Part shown: positions 56,477-64,000 of the stretch, piece after piece
Position numbering within the stretch: position 1 is the first letter of the stretch
How the letters are laid out: each line of letters opens with the position of its first letter
DNA from: Bacillota bacterium
Lineage (GTDB): Bacteria; Bacillota; Clostridia; Christensenellales; SZUA-584
Direction: 5' to 3'
Assembly (NCBI GenBank): GCA_023460085.1
Contig: JAEWRI010000023.1
Span: 248,001 to 312,000, forward strand
Length of the DNA: 64,000 nt
The notes under the pieces: generated by a model
The model's database searches: none
The model's input: only the letters and a program-made list of their open reading frames with translations
What the model was told of the DNA's origin: nothing
Translations under genes and position numbers: made by a program

Positions 56477-57361
56477 ATGTACTATGTGATATTCAATCCC
56501 GCCGCGGGAGCCGGACGCTCGGCGAAGGCGCTGCAATTGGTGGAGCAGCGGTTGCGGGAAAAGGGCGCGGCGTATACCGTAGCGACGACGCAATATCCAA
56601 AGCACTCCGTAGAGCTTGCAAAGGCAGCGGTAGGAAAAGGATACACAGGGATAGTCTCTGTGGGCGGGGACGGAACCCTGCTCGAAATTGCACAGGTTCT
56701 CCGGGACACCGAAGAAACGCTGGGCGTAATCCCCGCAGGCACAGGCAACGACTTCCGGCGCGCAATCGGTGTGCCGCGCGATCCCGCGCAAGCGCTGGAC
56801 ATCATACTGCAGGGCCGGACGCGGAACGTAGACATCGGGCTTCTGCAGGATGGCAAGGTATTTCTCAACGTCGCGGGAACCGGCTTCGATGTGGACGTCA
56901 TCAAGTACACCGAAAAGGTACGGCGCATTACCACCGGCGCGCTGGCATACTACCTTGGCATCGTCATGTCGCTGTTCTCGTATCGCGGCGTCAGCCTCAC
57001 CATCACCGCCAACGGCGGGACTATCCGACGCAAGGCACTGCTGATCGCCATCGCCAACGGCCGCTGCTACGCGGGAGGACTGATGGTAGCGCCCGCCTCT
57101 GACGCATCGGACGGCTTGTTCAACGTGGTTATCATCGGCTGCATGCCTCGCTGGCGCATACTGTTCGAGCTTCCCAAGATGCAGCGAGGCGAACCCGAAA
57201 AGATACCGGGAACCGAAACCTTCCTCTGCAGCGAAGTCACCATCGACTCGGATAAAAAGCTTACATTCAACTTGGACGGCGAAACCTACGGGGAGACGCC
57301 GATGACTTTCCGTATCGGCAACGCCGCGTTGCGGGTGTTCTGCGGAAACACCGCGGAGTAG
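56477..57361 (+). CDS. Diacylglycerol/YegS-type lipid kinase
   Basis: 294 residues: IFNPAAGAGRSAKAL, nucleotide site VSVGGDGTLLEIAQ and GVIPAGTGNDFRRAIG, then the C-terminal lipid-binding beta-sandwich (FLNVAGTGFDVDVIK, NGRCYAGGLMVAP). These enzymes phosphorylate diacylglycerol or related lipids and recycle lipid from cell-wall polymer synthesis. The acidic GGDGT motif is intact. Confidence 0.92.
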   Translation: MYYVIFNPAAGAGRSAKALQLVEQRLREKGAAYTVATTQYPKHSVELAKAAVGKGYTGIVSVGGDGTLLEIAQVLRDTEETLGVIPAGTGNDFRRAIGVPRDPAQALDIILQGRTRNVDIGLLQDGKVFLNVAGTGFDVDVIKYTEKVRRITTGALAYYLGIVMSLFSYRGVSLTITANGGTIRRKALLIAIANGRCYAGGLMVAPASDASDGLFNVVIIGCMPRWRILFELPKMQRGEPEKIPGTETFLCSEVTIDSDKKLTFNLDGETYGETPMTFRIGNAALRVFCGNTAE

Positions 57362-57381
57362 CGCACCACCCCTGCCTGTGA

Positions 57382-57387
57382 TATAAT
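57382..57387 (+). promoter_or_regulatory. Extended -10 for the DUF5711-cvpA pair
   Basis: TGTGATATAAT: perfect TATAAT with an upstream TG at the extended position; no good -35. Confidence 0.5.
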
Positions 57388-57414
57388 GGCGGTACGCTCT
57401 TTCAGAGGTGCAAG

Positions 57415-58524
57415 GTGTATATCGAGAAAAAGAAAAAAAAGCGAAAAATACCCCGCAAAATACTGTTCTTTGGAGTCAGTGTGCTGCTCGTGCTGACGGT
57501 GCTGATAGTCGGCCTCGTGATGGTGCTTACCAAAGGCGCTGAAGTCAAGGATTCGCTCACTTTGATGCCGTTCGGCATTCACGATACTTATCTGTGCGTC
57601 AATAACACCATTGTGTATTCCGAAGGCGACCTGCTGACGTGCGTGAACGCTTCCATGGAACAAAAGTGGCAGCTCCGTATGTACACGTCGGGGCTCAATT
57701 ACACAGCCAGCAACACCATCATCGTGGCCACCAGCGATACGGTGATTCAGGTGATCAGCAGCGAGGGTAAGCCGCTTTTTGTCAAACAGCTGGAGGACTG
57801 CACCATTCAGTCGGTGCGCGCGGGCGGCAGCCAGGTCGCGGTTTACGTGGAGCAGAAGGCAAGCGACACCACGCTCTACTATATCCTTGTATTTGATCTC
57901 AGCGGCAACGATATCTACAAGCTTCCCATGACGGGTTACAACGTGCTTGACTACGGCTTCGACGGAAACAACGAAGAGCTCTATGTTCTGGAGCTGGATG
58001 TGGACGGCGTAGCGCCCATATCCCGTATTTACACTTACCGGCCCAAAACACAGACCATGACGGGAATCAACGACCTTACCGATCAGCTGGTTGGCTGCGT
58101 GTATATTTTCGGCGACGATATTTACGCGATGGGTACTAGCTATCTCACTACGTTCAAATCGTTGAAGCAAAGTCAGAAGCGGCTTATTTACGGGTGGTGC
58201 CTGGAGGATTTGTATGACGGCGAGGATCCTGTCTTCGTATACGCCCAAAGCGCAGAGATGGGCAGTACGCTTTCCTCCGTGCGGCTCATCAGGACCTCCG
58301 GGGATGAACTGAAACTGAATCTGCCCTCCGGCGTGTTCTCTGTGCAGTATACCGGAGAAAAAATTTATTGTTTTGCATCGGATCGTATTTTCGTTTATAC
58401 TGTTGAGGGAAAATATCTGAGAATGCACCCGCTGCCGTTTACCATCGACAGCGTGAGCAAGGCCATAGACGGCTATGCATTTGTGACAGTCGGAGAGTCC
58501 GTGTATCTGCTTCCGCTGCCATAA
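57415..58524 (+). CDS. DUF5711 membrane-anchored protein
   Basis: 369 residues, GTG start. A strongly basic cytosolic tip (KKKKKKRKIPRK), one membrane helix (ILFFGVSVLLVLTVLIVGLVMVL) and an outer domain of repeated beta blades (LLTCVNASMEQKWQLRMYTSG, TVIQVISSEGKPLFVKQLED, GNDIYKLPMTGYNVLDYGFDG), consistent with a beta-propeller. Found next to cvpA in many Clostridia; function unknown, possibly division or envelope related. Confidence 0.8.
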   Translation: MYIEKKKKKRKIPRKILFFGVSVLLVLTVLIVGLVMVLTKGAEVKDSLTLMPFGIHDTYLCVNNTIVYSEGDLLTCVNASMEQKWQLRMYTSGLNYTASNTIIVATSDTVIQVISSEGKPLFVKQLEDCTIQSVRAGGSQVAVYVEQKASDTTLYYILVFDLSGNDIYKLPMTGYNVLDYGFDGNNEELYVLELDVDGVAPISRIYTYRPKTQTMTGINDLTDQLVGCVYIFGDDIYAMGTSYLTTFKSLKQSQKRLIYGWCLEDLYDGEDPVFVYAQSAEMGSTLSSVRLIRTSGDELKLNLPSGVFSVQYTGEKIYCFASDRIFVYTVEGKYLRMHPLPFTIDSVSKAIDGYAFVTVGESVYLLPLP

Positions 58525-58539
58525 CCGCAGGGAGGATCC

Positions 58540-59247
58540 ATGAATCTGGTCAGCATCATGTTCATCATATTAATAGTGGTCATGCTGCTCGAAGGCATCT
58601 ATCGGGGTTTTTTCCATTCTGCACTGAACCTGGGCGCGTTCTTTCTTTCGATCATCACCTCTTACCTGCTTTATCCCGTTGTGTCTGCCGCAGTGCGCGC
58701 CAGCGATTCACTCTTCCGCTTTTTCTTCTACTACACGGAGGGCTCCGAGCTGATCGCTTCTTTTGAGGATTCCAAGCTGATGGTAGCGGGAATGAGCAAT
58801 TCCACGCTGACCCGCATTATCTCTGAATCCTCTGTCTCCGAGCCATTCTCTTCTCTGATTCGTCAAAACGTGCAGTCTCAGGCGTTTGCTTCACAGGGCT
58901 ACGCAACCATCGGCGAGTACTACAACATGACCATCGTATGCGCAGTGCTCAACATACTGTCCTTCTTCGCCATATTCATTATCGCCCGAATCGTATTTCA
59001 GTTCATCCTGGGCGCGGTGGAATACACCGTGGAACTTCCGGAACTGAAGCAATACGACCGAACCATGGGAGGACTCTTCGGTCTGACACGCGGCATGCTT
59101 TTCTGCCTGCTGGCGGTGTCCGTCATCCCTGCGGTGCTGCTGTTTCTGCCGGTGCCCAAGGTCTGGGAATATTTCAGTTCCTCCTCCGTGGGCATGTTCT
59201 TCCTGAACAATAACTTCTTCCTGCATCTCATACGCGGCACTATCTGA
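58540..59247 (+). CDS. CvpA-family membrane protein
   Basis: 235 residues. N-terminal LVSIMFIILIVVMLLEGIYRGFFHSALNLG, two further helices and IARIVFQFILGAVEYTVELPELKQYDRTMGGLFGLTRGMLF are characteristic of CvpA. CvpA proteins affect envelope integrity and colicin-V export phenotypes in enterobacteria; the biochemical role is open. GGGAGG precedes the ATG. The stop codon lies directly against the first parS site. Confidence 0.85.
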   Translation: MNLVSIMFIILIVVMLLEGIYRGFFHSALNLGAFFLSIITSYLLYPVVSAAVRASDSLFRFFFYYTEGSELIASFEDSKLMVAGMSNSTLTRIISESSVSEPFSSLIRQNVQSQAFASQGYATIGEYYNMTIVCAVLNILSFFAIFIIARIVFQFILGAVEYTVELPELKQYDRTMGGLFGLTRGMLFCLLAVSVIPAVLLFLPVPKVWEYFSSSSVGMFFLNNNFFLHLIRGTI

Positions 59248-59263
59248 TGTTTCACGTGAAACA
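59248..59263. promoter_or_regulatory. parS site 1
   Basis: TGTTTCACGTGAAACA, the exact consensus palindrome bound by ParB/Spo0J, overlapping the -35 region of the downstream frameshifted gene. Confidence 0.97.
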
Positions 59264-59300
59264 ATTTGTACTATAATCAATCTGCCATAAAGAGCTTCCC

Positions 59301-59662
59301 ATGCTGACAACGCACATCTGCCTTGATGGCCGATGCAAGCAATACAGCTGTACGAAAAAGTATTCGGCGCACATGTCGATACGATTATCGAGGACCCGGA
59401 GGATGGCACCATCGTTCATGCCGAAATACGCATCCATCGCCAGCCGCTCATGCCGAACGACACCGGCAGTATCCTCGATCCCTCTCCAGCCGGCGGATAT
59501 CAGCTTTCCGTTCAGGTTGATAGCCGGGACGAACCGATGAAAGCATATTCTTTGCTGAAGAACGATGCGCGTATTATTTCCACTTTGCAGGCTACGCACT
59601 ACAGTGACTGCGTGGTTCGGCTTGTTGATCAGTTTTCGGTACGCTGGGCACTCTGGCTCTAA
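59301..59662 (+). pseudogene. VOC/PhnB-like gene disrupted by a frameshift
   Basis: The first 11 codons from ATG 59301 (MLTTHICLDGR) read as the start of a VOC/glyoxalase-like protein. The rest of the domain lies in another frame from 59333: QAIQLYEKVFGAHVDT, AGGYQLSVQVDSRDEPMKAY and DCVVRLVDQFSVRWALWL. At the junction the sequence is GGCCGATGCAAGC; inserting ATGC after GATGC would restore one frame (..DGRCMQAIQLYE..), so loss of one unit of an ATGC repeat explains it. Either a pseudogene, a sequencing error, or translation from ATG 59333 without the first strand. A TATAAT precedes it. Confidence 0.65.
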
Positions 59663-59734
59663 ACATTCTCAATCTTAAAAGCATCATGGTCAGCATGTCG
59701 TAAAGGACAAGTATCAGATTGCACAGTTGCTTTT

Positions 59735-59750
59735 TGTTTCACGTGAAACA
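59735..59750. promoter_or_regulatory. parS site 2
   Basis: TGTTTCACGTGAAACA, identical to site 1, downstream of the parAB operon. Confidence 0.97.
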
Positions 59751-59763
59751 TTTTTAGACCTAT

Positions 59764-59779
59764 TGTTTCACGTGAAACA
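59764..59779. promoter_or_regulatory. parS site 3
   Basis: TGTTTCACGTGAAACA, 13 bases from site 2, so the two centres lie 29 bases apart, close to three helical turns. Confidence 0.97.
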
Positions 59780-59794
59780 AGTGCTCTTAAGACA

Positions 59795-59822
59795 AATAAA
59801 AAAGGAGCGGCTGTTCCGCTCC
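59795..59822 (-). terminator. Terminator of the parAB operon
   Basis: Minus strand GGAGCGG-AACAG-CCGCTCC followed by TTTTTTATTT, 14 bases past parB. Confidence 0.85.
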
Positions 59823-59835
59823 CCGATTCCAATCC

Positions 59836-60681
59836 TTACTTACACGACAGCAGGAAATCATACAGGCTTTGAAGCTGATCCGGGTTATAATACGAGAGCA
59901 CGATTTTCCCCTTGCTCATGTCCCCCATGATCTGCACACGCGTTCCCAGCGCGCTCGTCAGCGCCCCTTGCGCCTCTTCGATTTCCGGTGCGGATTTCTT
60001 TTGCTTGCGCTGCACCGTCGCTTTTCCCGCAGCTTCGCTCGCAAGCGCCTCGGCTTCCCGAACGGACAGCCCCTGCGCAATGATCCTGTGCGCGAGCGCC
60101 AGCTTTTCGCTGTCGCTTTTCAGCACAACCAGGCAGCGCGCATGACCCTCCGAAAGCTCTCCCGTGATCACCAGTTCGCGCACTTCCCCAGGCAGCGAAA
60201 GCAGGCGCAGCGTATTTGCGATGGCGCTGCGTGATTTTCCGATTCTTCCCGAAAGCTCATCCTGGGTAAGCGCATGCTCTTCCATCAATAACCGCATTGC
60301 CTGCGCTTCTTCGATGGGGTTCAAATCCTCGCGCTGCAGGTTCTCTACAAGCGATACCTCCATGAGTTCCCGCTCGGAGAATTCCCGGACGACGATGGGC
60401 ACGCTGGACAGCCCCGCGATGCGCGCGGCGCGATAGCGGCGCTCGCCCGCGATGATCGTGAATCGGTCCCCGTTGGGCTGAACAATGATGGGCTGCACGA
60501 TGCCATAGGTGCGAATGGACTGCGCGAGCTCGTTAAGCTTTGCTTCATCAAAGTGTTTTCGCGGCTGCTCCAGATTGGTGTCTATTTCGTTGATATCGAC
60601 CTCGAGAACCGCGTTCTTGTCGGCAGACGACTCCTCGCCTATCAGGGCCCCGAGGCCCCGGCCCAGGCGCTGCTGTTTCAT
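59836..60681 (-). CDS. parB: Chromosome partitioning protein ParB (Spo0J)
   Basis: 281 residues. N-terminal ParB/Srx CTPase domain with [52 protein letters not shown] (GERRxRA for CTP) and [14 protein letters not shown], a helix-turn-helix for parS ([19 protein letters not shown]), and a C-terminal dimerisation region. It loads on the three parS sites beside its own gene, slides as a clamp and recruits SMC. Overlaps parA in four bases. Confidence 0.97.
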   Translation of the reverse strand: MKQQRLGRGLGALIGEESSADKNAVLEVDINEIDTNLEQPRKHFDEAKLNELAQSIRTYGIVQPIIVQPNGDRFTIIAGERRYRAARIAGLSSVPIVVREFSERELMEVSLVENLQREDLNPIEEAQAMRLLMEEHALTQDELSGRIGKSRSAIANTLRLLSLPGEVRELVITGELSEGHARCLVVLKSDSEKLALAHRIIAQGLSVREAEALASEAAGKATVQRKQKKSAPEIEEAQGALTSALGTRVQIMGDMSKGKIVLSYYNPDQLQSLYDFLLSCK

Positions 60682-61454
60682 TTCACATCGCCTCCGTTGC
60701 TTTCGATTACTTCGGCGGCAAGGTCGTTATAGCACTGGCTCCCCAGGCACGCCGCGTCGTATTTGATGACAGGCAATCCAAAGCTGGGCGCTTCGCCCAG
60801 GCGCACATTGCGCGGTATGATGGTGCGGTACACCTTGTTGCGGAAGTACTTTTTCACTTCTTCGACCACCTGTATGGACAAATTCGTGCGTCCGTCAAAC
60901 ATCGTCAGCACCACGCCTTCCACTTCCAGCGCGGGGTTGAGATTCGTCTTTACCAGCTTGATGGTGTTGATCAGCTGCGAAAGTCCTTCCAGCGCGAAAT
61001 ATTCGCACTGTATGGGCACGAGTATCTTGTCCGCCGCAGTGAGCGCGTTGATGGTGATAAGCCCCAGCGAAGGCGGGCAGTCCATAAAAATGAAATCGTA
61101 TTCCGTCCTCACTGCTTTCAGCGCGTTCTTCAGAATCTGCTCGCGCGCGATACGGGAAACCATCTCAACTTCCGCACCCACGAGATCGATGTTGGCGGGT
61201 ATGATATCGAGCGTTTCGATCATCGTCTTCTGCACTGCTTTTCGCGGATCAAGTCCGCCTATCATCACGTCGTATATGGAAGATTTGAGCGTACGCTTGT
61301 CAATACCCAGACCGCTTGTGGAATTGCCCTGTGGATCGACGTCGATCAGCAGCACTTTTTTGCCCTTATCCGCGATGCACGCGCTCAGGTTGACCGCTGT
61401 GGTGGTCTTTCCCACGCCGCCTTTCTGATTCGCGATGGCGATAATTTTGGACAT
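60678..61454 (-). CDS. parA: Chromosome partitioning ATPase ParA (Soj)
   Basis: 258 residues. Deviant Walker [20 protein letters not shown] with the signature Lys, [17 protein letters not shown], and Walker [20 protein letters not shown]. No N-terminal extension, as in Soj. Works with ParB in origin segregation and can act on DnaA. GGGAGG precedes the ATG, and a TATAAT lies at 61484-61489 on the minus strand. Confidence 0.97.
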   Translation of the reverse strand: MSKIIAIANQKGGVGKTTTAVNLSACIADKGKKVLLIDVDPQGNSTSGLGIDKRTLKSSIYDVMIGGLDPRKAVQKTMIETLDIIPANIDLVGAEVEMVSRIAREQILKNALKAVRTEYDFIFMDCPPSLGLITINALTAADKILVPIQCEYFALEGLSQLINTIKLVKTNLNPALEVEGVVLTMFDGRTNLSIQVVEEVKKYFRNKVYRTIIPRNVRLGEAPSFGLPVIKYDAACLGSQCYNDLAAEVIESNGGDVK

Positions 61455-61579
61455 GGATTTCCTCCCTGCTTATATTCAATTTCATTATAAAGCATCACCG
61501 CGTGTTTTGGGAAGATTGAAAAGCGCAGGCACTGGAAAAAATGCGTTTTATTGTTCACAAAGAATTAATCGCCTTTTGC

Positions 61580-61609
61580 TTGAATGTGCCGATCACCCCG
61601 TGCTATAGT
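61580..61609 (+). promoter_or_regulatory. Promoter of the TetR-GDSL operon
   Basis: TTGAAT (61580-61585), 18 bases, TATAGT (61604-61609) with extended TGC before the -10. Confidence 0.6.
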
Positions 61610-61616
61610 AGAAAAA

Positions 61617-61638
61617 AAGTCGGACGGCTGTCCGACTT
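61617..61638. promoter_or_regulatory. TetR-type operator
   Basis: AAGTCGGAC-GGCT-GTCCGACTT, perfect 9+4+9 palindrome at the expected start point, 17 bases before the regulator's start codon. Autorepression is the simple reading. Confidence 0.75.
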
Positions 61639-61654
61639 AACGGGGAGCGGCGTC

Positions 61655-62218
61655 TTGGCAAAGCAGCTTACGAGTCAATTTGAGAACAACCGGCAGATGA
61701 TACTGGACGCCACATCGCGCCTGTTTTGCGAGAAGGGCGTGGATGCCACCAGTTTTTCGGATATTTCTCACGCCGTCAAGCTGTCCAAGGGTACGATTTA
61801 CTACTACTACCCTTCGAAGGATCATCTGATATTTGACGCCGCGGAGTATCATTTGAATCGGATAACGGACGGTATCTTTGCCTGGCTGGGTGCCGTGGCG
61901 GAGGACATGCCGCTGGAAGATACGCTGCTTGCCCTGCTGACAGCGGTATTTCAGGACGAGGATGCCTGCCGTCTCCATATCTGCCTCGTCAATTATTCCA
62001 TCATGGGCAACGACGCCATTAAAAATATCATGCGCGAAAGAATTGATCGGTGGCACACGATGGCAGAAGTGGGGCTCTCCAAAACCGGTTACGCGAAGCC
62101 GCTGACCGACGCGGTCTTCACCGCTATCGACAGCATCATATTGCACCGGGCGCTGGGAATACTGGATATTAATGAGAAGCAAATCGGCGAACATATCGCC
62201 AGACATGTGTGGAAATAG
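61655..62218 (+). CDS. TetR-family regulator
   Basis: 187 residues, TTG start seven bases after GGGGAG. N-terminal DNA-binding domain NRQMILDATSRLFCEKGVDATSFSDISHAVKLSKGTIYYYYPSKD-type (recognition helix SKGTIYYYYPS), then a helical ligand domain (LEDTLLALLTAVFQDEDACRLH, TDAVFTAIDSIILHRALGIL). Ligand unknown. It is followed after 21 bases by a GDSL hydrolase, so the pair is co-transcribed. Confidence 0.9.
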   Translation: MAKQLTSQFENNRQMILDATSRLFCEKGVDATSFSDISHAVKLSKGTIYYYYPSKDHLIFDAAEYHLNRITDGIFAWLGAVAEDMPLEDTLLALLTAVFQDEDACRLHICLVNYSIMGNDAIKNIMRERIDRWHTMAEVGLSKTGYAKPLTDAVFTAIDSIILHRALGILDINEKQIGEHIARHVWK

Positions 62219-62239
62219 CATGGCATTAAGGAGGACATC

Positions 62240-62968
62240 ATGAGCAATAAAATTTTGGTGGTGGGCGACTCGCTCTGCAAAGGCGTAGTGCTCGACGAGG
62301 AGAAGAAGAAATATACGCTGCTCAAGGACAGCTTCATGAATCTGCTTTCGGGGCATCTCGACGCGCAGCTCATCAACGTTTCGCACTTTGGCGCAACGGT
62401 AGAACAGGGGCAGAAACAGCTGGAGGCCAAGTTCGAAAAATACGATCCCGATATCGTAGTCATCGAGTTCGGCGGAAATGACTGCGACTTTGCGTGGGAC
62501 GAAATCGCAATCAACCCTTCCTTCGATCACATCCCGCACACGCCGCTGGACGAATTCGAAAAGCGCATCGACGCAATGATCGCCTTCGTGCGCGAAAACG
62601 GCAAAAAGCCGGTGCTCACCACGCTTCCCCCGCTGTACGCGGACAGTTATTTCAAATGGTTCACCAACTGCGATCAGGATAAGGGTTTCCGTATACTGAA
62701 GTGGCTGAAGGATGTGTGGCATATCTACTGGTGGCAGGAGCGCTATTCCAACTGCCTGCAGTACCTGTCCCGCAAACGGAATGTCGACTGCATTGACGTG
62801 CGCCGTGAGTTTCTCAAGGAAAAGGACTTTGAGCGCTACATCTGCTCGGACGGCATCCATCCCAATTCGGACGGCCACCGTCTGATATTCGAAGCCGTGC
62901 TCTCCTTTGTCCGCGAGCACGCGGCCTATCTGCTTCCGCCCTCGGAGACAGCGCCCGCCATCGCGTGA
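62240..62968 (+). CDS. SGNH/GDSL-family hydrolase
   Basis: 242 residues: block I ILVVGDSLCKGVVLD with the nucleophile Ser, block III VVIEFGGNDCDFAWD and block V CSDGIHPNSDGHRLI with the Asp-His pair; the Gly of block II is in NVSHFGATVEQG. No signal peptide. Acts as an esterase or lipase on an unknown ester. AAGGAGG precedes the ATG; under the TetR operator. Confidence 0.9.
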   Translation: MSNKILVVGDSLCKGVVLDEEKKKYTLLKDSFMNLLSGHLDAQLINVSHFGATVEQGQKQLEAKFEKYDPDIVVIEFGGNDCDFAWDEIAINPSFDHIPHTPLDEFEKRIDAMIAFVRENGKKPVLTTLPPLYADSYFKWFTNCDQDKGFRILKWLKDVWHIYWWQERYSNCLQYLSRKRNVDCIDVRREFLKEKDFERYICSDGIHPNSDGHRLIFEAVLSFVREHAAYLLPPSETAPAIA

Positions 62969-63005
62969 TTAATACGGTAAGACCTGTTCATAAATGCCGA
63001 ACATC

Positions 63006-63038
63006 AAAAAACCGATCCGGGAATCCCGGATCGGTTTT
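63006..63038. terminator. Bidirectional terminator
   Basis: AAAACCGATCCGGGA pairs with TCCCGGATCGGTTTT around AA, serving the GDSL gene and the leftward gene ending at 63052. Confidence 0.85.
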
Positions 63039-63051
63039 GCGTCTGTCAGGA

Positions 63052-64000
63052 TTACGGAACCTGTATATGGACCAGTGCGTTGGCCGCAACACCAAACGAT
63101 ATATCGTACCATATGACGTCCTTGCCATTGGCGCTGCTGAGCGTCACGGTGGTCGTCGGCGACGAAAGCCTGCCCGTCGACCCATCCGAGAAGTAATAGA
63201 TATAGACGGCGCCATTCAGCGTATATACGACGTATCCCTCTCCCACCTCGTAATTGAGAACGTCCGTGGCGAGCTTGACGGGAGCGCCGTAGGTATCGCC
63301 GCTCTTCTTGCACAGCATCAGATTGGTGCCCGGCCCACCCGTGCCGTCCATGTATACGATGTTGCCGCCAGAGATTTTTGGGTTATAAGCGAAGGTGCCC
63401 GGCGTGAAGCGGATGGCCTGGGTATCGCCGCCCTCCACCAGGGGAATGACGCAAATCTCGGCATCGGTGCTGGCCGACGATCCCTGCTGCGAGGTTGTCA
63501 GATTCTCTCCCTGCGGCTCCACAAAAACGATAGCGTCCCCGCTTGCATACGCAGCGCTGGTAGAGAAATAGGTATTGACGAACACCTCGATCTCAACGCA
63601 CTCTTTATTGACGAGGTCGTATACATACAGCCTGTCCTTGCCAAAGCTGTTCGTCCCCTTGCTGACCTGCTGCAGCCATATTGCGTAATTTCCCGAAAGA
63701 GAAACCTTGGGCATGCCAAACAGGTATTCACGAAGCACGAAGGCCTCTCCGGTGGCGCGATCCACGGCGCATACCGATCCGCCGTTTTCCGACTTGCAGT
63801 CCAGATAGACGATGTAATTCGCGTTGAGCTTGGGCTCAAACAGCGCGCTGTTCTTCTTTTCAATGCCGCCCACTTCAGCAGCGGTCGCACTGGTCATGTT
63901 ATAAATCACAAGCCGGTCCAGCGTGGGGGAATCGCTCATCTTGTCGCCGGAGGCGAATATGATCTCGTCGCCGGATACGTACGCGTCGTATATTACCTTA
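63052..64000 (-). CDS. Beta-propeller-like protein, N-terminus cut by window edge
   Basis: The frame stays open past the ATG at 63939 to the window edge (KVIYDAYVSGDEIIFASGDKM..), so this is the C-terminal 315 residues of a longer protein. It consists of repeated blades of about 40-50 residues with the pattern GNYAIWLQQ, GDAIVFVEP, GGNIVYMDG, EGYVVYTLNG and KDVIWYDI, as in TolB- or DUF5050-like propellers, usually extracytoplasmic. It probably carries an N-terminal signal or another domain outside the window. Confidence 0.75.
   Translation of the reverse strand, partial: KVIYDAYVSGDEIIFASGDKMSDSPTLDRLVIYNMTSATAAEVGGIEKKNSALFEPKLNANYIVYLDCKSENGGSVCAVDRATGEAFVLREYLFGMPKVSLSGNYAIWLQQVSKGTNSFGKDRLYVYDLVNKECVEIEVFVNTYFSTSAAYASGDAIVFVEPQGENLTTSQQGSSASTDAEICVIPLVEGGDTQAIRFTPGTFAYNPKISGGNIVYMDGTGGPGTNLMLCKKSGDTYGAPVKLATDVLNYEVGEGYVVYTLNGAVYIYYFSDGSTGRLSSPTTTVTLSSANGKDVIWYDISFGVAANALVHIQVP

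Noticed and set aside
59727..59930. 67-codon frame running through two parS sites
   Set aside because: It is produced by reading the parS palindromes and the antisense of parB; no ribosome site or domain.
1..64000. CRISPR arrays, insertion sequences, prophage or rRNA genes
   Set aside because: No regularly spaced repeats with spacers, no transposase or integrase frames with terminal repeats, no phage structural genes and no rRNA-like stretches were found by reading.

Overview
The window reads as a chromosomal segment of a high-GC, spore-forming, anaerobic member of the Clostridia (Bacillota). Support comes from an intact spo0A, Shine-Dalgarno starts with frequent TTG/GTG codons, a flavodiiron/rubredoxin oxygen-defence set, a double-cubane anaerobic reductase, Feo ferrous iron uptake, and origin-proximal genes (yybS-like, gdpP-like, rplI, dnaB, three parS sites, parB, parA). 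It looks like a gut-type lineage, but no rRNA is present to fix the taxon. I see no phage, insertion sequence or CRISPR array.

Layout. 1-7.4 kb: a cut-off membrane protein, then a selenium-metabolism block (selD, LysR regulator, dehydratase-type activase, yedF, cysteine desulfurase, two DUF3343 genes around a double-cubane reductase). 7.5-11.65 kb: an iron block with HD-GYP, a DtxR-family regulator, two feoA, feoB and a Cys-rich FeoB partner, tied together by GTTAGC-N4-GCTAAC operators. 12-16.8 kb: a matrix-fibre locus with two TasA/CalY-like proteins (one carrying a cellulose-binding-like module), a third small secreted protein, SipW, a catalytically dead ABC ATPase and a membrane protein fused to a dead signal-peptidase domain. 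16.8-20.9 kb: hydrolase, HTH regulator, D-aminoacylase-like amidohydrolase, TfoX-C and Spx/ArsC-like genes. 20.9-21.5 kb is non-coding and holds a circularly permuted tRNA-like structure. 21.5-25.8 kb: slipin, a hairpin-rich repeat, a WYL regulator pair and an Ada-like zinc protein. 26-30.3 kb: a BceRS-BceAB-like peptide-antibiotic sensing and export module. 30.5-38.6 kb: EAL-HDOD protein, small membrane proteins, a GntR/ABC operon, and a methyltransferase behind an attenuator-like leader. 38.8-46.1 kb: Myb/RsfA-like protein, spo0A and the yybS-gdpP-rplI-dnaB run. 46-56.3 kb: zinc-ribbon protein, two lipoprotein serpins, patatin, Na+/solute symporter, and a flavodiiron-rubredoxin-DUF1858 operon. 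56.5-64 kb: lipid kinase, DUF5711, CvpA, parS/parBA, TetR-GDSL pair and a cut-off beta-propeller-like protein.

The two most novel items are (i) the SipW locus, in which an ABC-transporter pair has lost every ATPase motif and gained a dead signal-peptidase domain next to the live peptidase and its likely substrates, and (ii) the permuted tRNA-like element around 21.1 kb, where a T-arm plus 3' acceptor strand precedes its matching 5' acceptor strand plus D-arm. The inferred iron operator upstream of the HD-GYP gene and the leader of the methyltransferase gene are also worth testing.
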